Assembly (NCBI RefSeq): GCF_003426735.1
Contig: NZ_QVON01000010.1
Location: 100,586-164,585 of the forward strand
Source of the DNA: Arenibacter sp. P308M17
Lineage (GTDB): Bacteria > Bacteroidota > Bacteroidia > Flavobacteriales > Flavobacteriaceae
DNA length: 64,000 bases
Direction of reading: 5' to 3'
Made by a program: the position numbers and the translations under genes. The notes under the pieces were generated by a model. That model was not told the DNA's origin, did no database searches, and saw only the letters and a list, made by a program, of their open reading frames with translations. This document shows, piece by piece, positions 59,745-64,000 of this stretch. The first letter of the stretch is position 1. Each line of letters starts with the position of its first letter.

Positions 59745-61703
59745 CTATTGCACAATAAGTTTCGCACGCATTATGGAAGAATGCCCTGGAAAGGTACATA
59801 CAATCCAATATTCTCCGGGCTCCTCGGGCATTTTTACATAAATTGTTTCCGCCGTTTCGGGCTGCATGATGGCCGTATGGTACAATACTAAATCGGTATC
59901 CGGAACATAATTATAATCCGGTCCGTCCAATCCCAACATCAAGGCCATTTGCCCCACCTTATCCACCGATTCCTTGCCTTTTTGGGTAATTACCAGGTTG
60001 TGCATCATATCATCGTTATTATTAAAGGTAAGCGCTACCTTTGCCCCCCTTTGTACCCTAACTTCCTCCAAATCATACTTCAATCCTGGTTTGGTACCTA
60101 TCATCAACTTTTGATCGGACCCATTATCCCAATCGGCCGGCATCTTTGTAATTCTTTTGGGTTGGGCAATATTTTTACCCGATTTGACCATAGCTGTCAT
60201 CTGAGGTGACTTCAATACGCCCCCAGGAACTTCGTTCAGCGTGTAATAACCAGTGTTATGCAGCAATTTCCGACCAGAACTGGAAGTAAGGTCCGGAATT
60301 TGTATCTCGTGGATAAAGCCCAAACGCATTCCATGTAACGTTAATTTCACGGATAATCCATCTGCCGAGACCGCTGCCTTGTGTACCATTATCGGCTGTT
60401 CTTCCACTATGGGGCTCCCATAGGTATTGTGATATTGGTAGGTAAAACTCTTCATTTGATAGTTGGTCGTATTGCTAGCCAACTTTTTATTGACCGGTTG
60501 GGTAAATTCCAATTGAAATCCGTCATCCAATGCTTTCATCGTTTTAATTTCAAAGGGTACTTTCCCCGTCCACTCCAATCTTTGCAGACCATAGGGAGCT
60601 TTCCCTGTAGAGGCCCACCCCCTACTGGTCATACCTACGAACATACTGGAATCACTACCCCAGATCATCCGTAATATCCCTGAGGAAAAACCCTCCTTAA
60701 ATAAGAAGGAAGCACCTTGGTACACCCCATTGACTTTTTCCATAAACACCCTCATAATCTTACTATGCCCTTGGTCGCCAATAAATATCTGGCCCTCAAA
60801 GGGGCCAAATTTTCCATTAGTGGTATCATATAGGATATCCGATGTAGAAATCCCTTGTATGGTATGGGGAAACCAGATAGCCGGAGCTTTAAGAGCCGGT
60901 ACTTTTTTAGCATATTCGTAAAGACTCAAACCAGATTGTTCCTCAATATCTCCCTGTTTCAAACTTAAGGGCGACCGTGGGTCATCTGTCCATCTCAGAC
61001 CTTCAGGATTACCCGCAAAATCACCTACTTCCAAATGGGTCATCCTTCCTGAACCTACCCAATCCCCTTGGTTTTCAGTATAGAAATAATCGCCTTCAGG
61101 ACTCACTTGAAAACCCGCTGGCGATCTTAGGCCTGTGGCAATAGGGGTCATTTCCCCTTCCGGGGTTATTTTTAACATCCATCCCCTCCATTTTACTAAA
61201 CTGGCTCCATGGCCTATCCAGGATAAATTTAAGGTGACCAACATATCCCCATTGGGTAATATTTTTGGTCCATAAGAGTAATCATGGTAATTCCCGGACA
61301 AGGGCCAGGTATAGATGGTCTTATAACTATCTGCCTTTCCATCCCCGTTTTTATCATCCAATCTGGTAAGTTCCCCTCGTTGGGAAAGATAAAAACCATT
61401 GTCCTTATAGGCCAGGCCCAATGCCTCATGCATGCCATGCGCATATCTCTTATAAACCGGGTTTGTACTGTATGCCCTATCTATTAACCAAACCTCCCCC
61501 CTTCTGGTGGACACCCCTAATTTATCATCATCGGTAAAGGCCAGACCTCCTACTTCCAAAACAATGTCCTTTGGGATGGGAACATCCACTATTTTATAAT
61601 ATTCGGATTCCTTTTTGGCCATGTCCGAACTTTCCTGACCCAAGGTAAATTGCATCGCACCCATTAATAATACATAGAATACGGCTTGTCTTAAAATCTG
61701 CAT
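59745..61703 (-). CDS. Beta-propeller dehydrogenase-like protein with C-terminal cupredoxin
   Basis: A 652-residue exported protein (signal MQILRQAVFYVLLMGAMQFTLGQ). Residues about 35-375 form a sorbosone/glucose-dehydrogenase-like propeller (YGPKILPNGDMLVTLNLSW, GLRSPAGFQVSPEGDYFYTE, FIGDQGHSKIMRV). A linker domain at about 375-500 follows. The last 130 residues are a type-1 copper domain: the ligands are His in DDMMHNLVIT, Cys and His in IVCTFPGHSSIM, and the axial Met in the same motif. So a putative quinone- or heme-free oxidase part is joined to an electron-accepting cupredoxin. It follows the DUF1080 gene by 16 bases on the same strand. Confidence 0.85.
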   Translation of the reverse strand: MQILRQAVFYVLLMGAMQFTLGQESSDMAKKESEYYKIVDVPIPKDIVLEVGGLAFTDDDKLGVSTRRGEVWLIDRAYSTNPVYKRYAHGMHEALGLAYKDNGFYLSQRGELTRLDDKNGDGKADSYKTIYTWPLSGNYHDYSYGPKILPNGDMLVTLNLSWIGHGASLVKWRGWMLKITPEGEMTPIATGLRSPAGFQVSPEGDYFYTENQGDWVGSGRMTHLEVGDFAGNPEGLRWTDDPRSPLSLKQGDIEEQSGLSLYEYAKKVPALKAPAIWFPHTIQGISTSDILYDTTNGKFGPFEGQIFIGDQGHSKIMRVFMEKVNGVYQGASFLFKEGFSSGILRMIWGSDSSMFVGMTSRGWASTGKAPYGLQRLEWTGKVPFEIKTMKALDDGFQLEFTQPVNKKLASNTTNYQMKSFTYQYHNTYGSPIVEEQPIMVHKAAVSADGLSVKLTLHGMRLGFIHEIQIPDLTSSSGRKLLHNTGYYTLNEVPGGVLKSPQMTAMVKSGKNIAQPKRITKMPADWDNGSDQKLMIGTKPGLKYDLEEVRVQRGAKVALTFNNNDDMMHNLVITQKGKESVDKVGQMALMLGLDGPDYNYVPDTDLVLYHTAIMQPETAETIYVKMPEEPGEYWIVCTFPGHSSIMRAKLIVQ

Positions 61704-61719
61704 AATTGGTTGTTTTGGG

Positions 61720-63621
61720 TTACCAAATAATATTGTAAGTTATGTTCCCGCTACCTGCGGGTATTCTTAGAAGTAATTCATCCTTTCCATCGGAATGACG
61801 GATAATAGGATCTAAGTCGCTATTTCCTAGGAAGTCGACAAAATAGCTTTCATCCTTAACAATAAAGGTACCATCCTCAAGCACATGAATAGATTCCCCT
61901 TCGGCAATTTTATGCCAAATATCCTCCTTGCCATTTACGGCGATGTTACGTGTTAGCCCACGACCCTTCTCAGAAGGTATAAATGTATTGCTAATAGACG
62001 TTCCTTCTATTTGATGTAGAAATACTGGAATACCGTTGTCCCTAATCTCATACCCAATTTGTTTGTATTTTATATTTGATGGAATACTATCTGGCCAAAT
62101 CATATCCTTATTTTCCAAGATCATAAAATCCGGATCACCGTGGAAGGCCACGGAAAACCCTTTGGGTACAGCCAATTGATTGGTTCCACGAGAATGCCAC
62201 ATTTGGGTAACATCCAGAAAATCCCCTTCCCATACCTGTAAAATGGACTTCCTACTTAAATCATAGGAGAAGTTTATTTTTTCCGGGGTACCTATCGCAA
62301 TGCAATGTGTCCTTTTTTCGCCATCATGCATCATAAATCCGCGCTGCATAGTAGGCTCGTCTCCTACATTAATCAATATATCCTCTTCCGCTCCCCTATT
62401 GGAAGATCCTAAAGAATTCTTGGCATTCAAGGACATCCTTTGCATTTCAGGCCCCTCTACATCCATTCTAAATCCAGTATTCCAGGGATTGTGCTTATTA
62501 TAAATAAAAGTGAAGGGCAGTTTCCCTTTTGCCAATTCCACTTCCCCTATCCCAGGGGTCTCCAAACTATAATCCCCATTTAGATCAACTACCGTATCCT
62601 GGCCTATAATTAATAGGGCCCCTCCATTGTTTACCCCTACATGAAAGAGATAGGTTCCAGAATTTGGAATATCCATTTGACCATCATACTTTAATATTCT
62701 TTGCACCCTATCCCCTGTGACCATTTTGGCAGAAATACTGTCTGCCTTTATATTCCTAACCACAGTAAGGGTATCGAAGCCTGTAATTGAATCCGAATTA
62801 CTTTCGTATTCGGTCATATACATATCGGTCAAGGTCAATTTTTTATCTTCATACTTTTTATAGATGATGTTTTTTAGGGCAAAGGGACCGTGATCTCCTT
62901 GAATCATTAAGGGACCTCTTGCCTTTTCATCTTCATAAGCAGATGACCTAGTAGGACCGGTAACCTCCACATTTTCCTGAATCAACACACCATTCAACCA
63001 TACCTCTTGGAAACTGGCATTCCTCGTCTTAATACCTGAAGCGTCAAACTTTGGAGCGTGAAATATAATTTTAAAATGCTGCCAAAGTCCGGGCGATTTA
63101 GAAGCGTTGACCTTTGGAGGATGTCCTTCAAAATTTTCGTTTCCTTTACCTCGTGCATCGTCCCATCTTTGATAAATTCCTCCCATATCCCCGGATGTTT
63201 GTTCCTTAACTCCCCAACTATCCAATAATTGCACTTCATACCTGCCCTGAAAATAAATACCGGAATTGGAGTTGACGGGCATCATCACATCCAGCTCAAT
63301 TTCGATATCACCATGGTCAAAATTTGTAAAAAGATGACCGTTATTGGTTTCCCCTCTTGGAATATTTGCCAATATCCCCTTACCTGGTAAGGCTTTTAAT
63401 ATCTTGTCTTTATTTCTATCCACGTAGACATCCCCAACAATATTCCAATTATTGGTATCTACCTCAAACATGGACAGATCTTCCAGTTGTAGCTTGGAGA
63501 AAGGTAGATAATCCTTTATTTTGATGGGCTCTGTAGTTGTGGCAGCAGTTTCTTTGGTTGGACGATCGCCACATGAAATAAAAATCAGCAATAATCCACT
63601 TAAAAACAATGGAGTTTTCAT
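61720..63621 (-). CDS. DUF1080 (3-keto-glycoside hydrolase-like) lipoprotein with PA14 domain
   Basis: A 633-residue lipoprotein: KTPLFLSGLLLIFISC ends in the lipobox Cys17. The DUF1080 lectin-like domain is at about 50-260 (NSNSGIYFQGRYEVQLLDSW, GLWQHFKIIFHAP). A PA14-like domain is at about 300-395 (GTYLFHVGVNNGGALLIIGQ). The C-terminal 230 residues include ILQVWEGDFLDVTQMWHSRG, seen in some cytochrome-linked secreted proteins. DUF1080 enzymes cleave 3-keto-disaccharides. Followed by the propeller/cupredoxin gene at 16 bases, so the two are an operon. Substrate unknown; no -7 box matches exactly. Confidence 0.85.
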   Translation of the reverse strand: MKTPLFLSGLLLIFISCGDRPTKETAATTTEPIKIKDYLPFSKLQLEDLSMFEVDTNNWNIVGDVYVDRNKDKILKALPGKGILANIPRGETNNGHLFTNFDHGDIEIELDVMMPVNSNSGIYFQGRYEVQLLDSWGVKEQTSGDMGGIYQRWDDARGKGNENFEGHPPKVNASKSPGLWQHFKIIFHAPKFDASGIKTRNASFQEVWLNGVLIQENVEVTGPTRSSAYEDEKARGPLMIQGDHGPFALKNIIYKKYEDKKLTLTDMYMTEYESNSDSITGFDTLTVVRNIKADSISAKMVTGDRVQRILKYDGQMDIPNSGTYLFHVGVNNGGALLIIGQDTVVDLNGDYSLETPGIGEVELAKGKLPFTFIYNKHNPWNTGFRMDVEGPEMQRMSLNAKNSLGSSNRGAEEDILINVGDEPTMQRGFMMHDGEKRTHCIAIGTPEKINFSYDLSRKSILQVWEGDFLDVTQMWHSRGTNQLAVPKGFSVAFHGDPDFMILENKDMIWPDSIPSNIKYKQIGYEIRDNGIPVFLHQIEGTSISNTFIPSEKGRGLTRNIAVNGKEDIWHKIAEGESIHVLEDGTFIVKDESYFVDFLGNSDLDPIIRHSDGKDELLLRIPAGSGNITYNIIW

Positions 63622-63815
63622 AAAATTGAGGCTTAGGTTAGTTGAAACAGTAGTTTCAAATCTTAAATATATAACTATAAGTTATAAAACTCCCATTTCC
63701 CAAACGACATGGCACAAAACACTTTAGTACCATGTCCCCGAACACAGGACATTTGGTCTACGAAAAGGTTTTCGTAACTTCATGAAGTCATTTACAAAAG
63801 TTAGCAGCTTGTAGC

Positions 63816-64000
63816 AATGGATCAATGCCGCAATTGTCCAATGTAACAATTAGTCAATTTGATGACGGGCCGATTTGGAAATGTACCAATGAACCAATTT
63901 ACCAATGAACCAATTTACCAATGAATCAATGTACCAATTGAACAATGGATCGATGAAACAATTAGGCAATTTGATGATTTGAAGATGGGCCGGTTTGAAA
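63816..64000 (+). repeat. Short-period imperfect repeat tract
   Basis: A tract running into the window edge, built from CAATTTGATGA-like and CAATGAACCAATTTAC-like units. The latter 16-base unit is repeated twice exactly from 63887, then decays to CAATGAATCAATGTAC. GATGACGGGCCGATTTGGAAA and GATGGGCCGGTTTGAAA bracket it. The 63622-63815 part before it has no gene I can see. Similar degenerate 'aatgaaccaatgtacc' tracts are known in flavobacterial genomes. Confidence 0.65.

Noticed and set aside
63887..63960. Repeat tract considered as a CRISPR array
   Set aside because: Units are about 16 bases, adjoin one another without unique spacers, and no cas genes are present.

Overview
The window looks like chromosome of a marine Flavobacteriaceae bacterium (Bacteroidota). 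The reasons are: a GldI-type gliding-motility isomerase, a 6S-Flavo-like RNA beside zapA, a type III plus type II glutamine synthetase pair, families largely confined to flavobacteria (DUF6048, DUF6452, DUF6503, DUF3810), a C-type sulfatase, and many copies of the Bacteroidetes -7 promoter box TAnnTTTG. The Maribacter/Arenibacter/Zobellia group is a reasonable guess but is not proven by the sequence. I see no rRNA, tRNA, intact transposase, prophage, CRISPR array or secondary-metabolite cluster.

Layout. 1-8.6 kb: end of purU, a DUF4197 protein, an alpha/beta hydrolase, pyrF-prfA, a tiny membrane protein/ABC ATPase pair, a Rieske-hypothetical-apbE operon, and purM. 8.6-13.1 kb: divergent glutamine synthetases III and II, and a Na+/Ca2+ antiporter. 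13.1-20.1 kb: nrnA-gldI-cyclophilin/FKBP fusion, a CBS protein and pepD, separated by the longest non-coding spacers, which carry three copies of an inverted-repeat-bounded element and other palindromes. 20-31.8 kb: DUF3810 metalloprotease, a DUF6503 gene broken by an in-frame amber codon, an rRNA/tRNA 2'-O-methyltransferase, an M48 protease, rel/spoT, a Fur-family regulator, purA, an OstA/LptA-like protein and an aminotransferase. 31.8-41.1 kb: TPR protein, tandem DUF368 (undecaprenyl-phosphate flippase family) genes, aroE, a large DUF349 protein, rny, a 6S-like RNA, zapA and a coiled-coil protein. 41-50.4 kb: M23 endopeptidase, TonB receptor, a secreted protein behind a possible RNA switch, cysteine desulfurase, an Smr protein and a symmetric DUF2752/CCC-motif/CD225/DUF2752 membrane cluster. 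50.4-64 kb: ornithine aminotransferase, sulfatase, rlmD-DUF6452-DUF6048, a THUMP methyltransferase, ZIP transporter, DUF4268, hemolysin III-type protein, and an operon of a DUF1080/PA14 lipoprotein with a beta-propeller/cupredoxin fusion. A short-period repeat begins at the right edge.

How it works together. Most of the window is housekeeping: purine, pyrimidine and shikimate synthesis, ammonium assimilation, stringent response, translation termination, RNA modification and turnover, and envelope biogenesis. The more accessory parts are the secreted redox/keto-sugar pair at 59.7-63.6 kb, the small-membrane-protein cluster at 49-50.4 kb, the minimal ABC pair at 4.7-5.6 kb and the repeat-rich spacers. 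A repeated regulatory pattern is that at least six genes have the -7 promoter box ending only 4-5 bases before the start codon, which predicts leaderless mRNAs.
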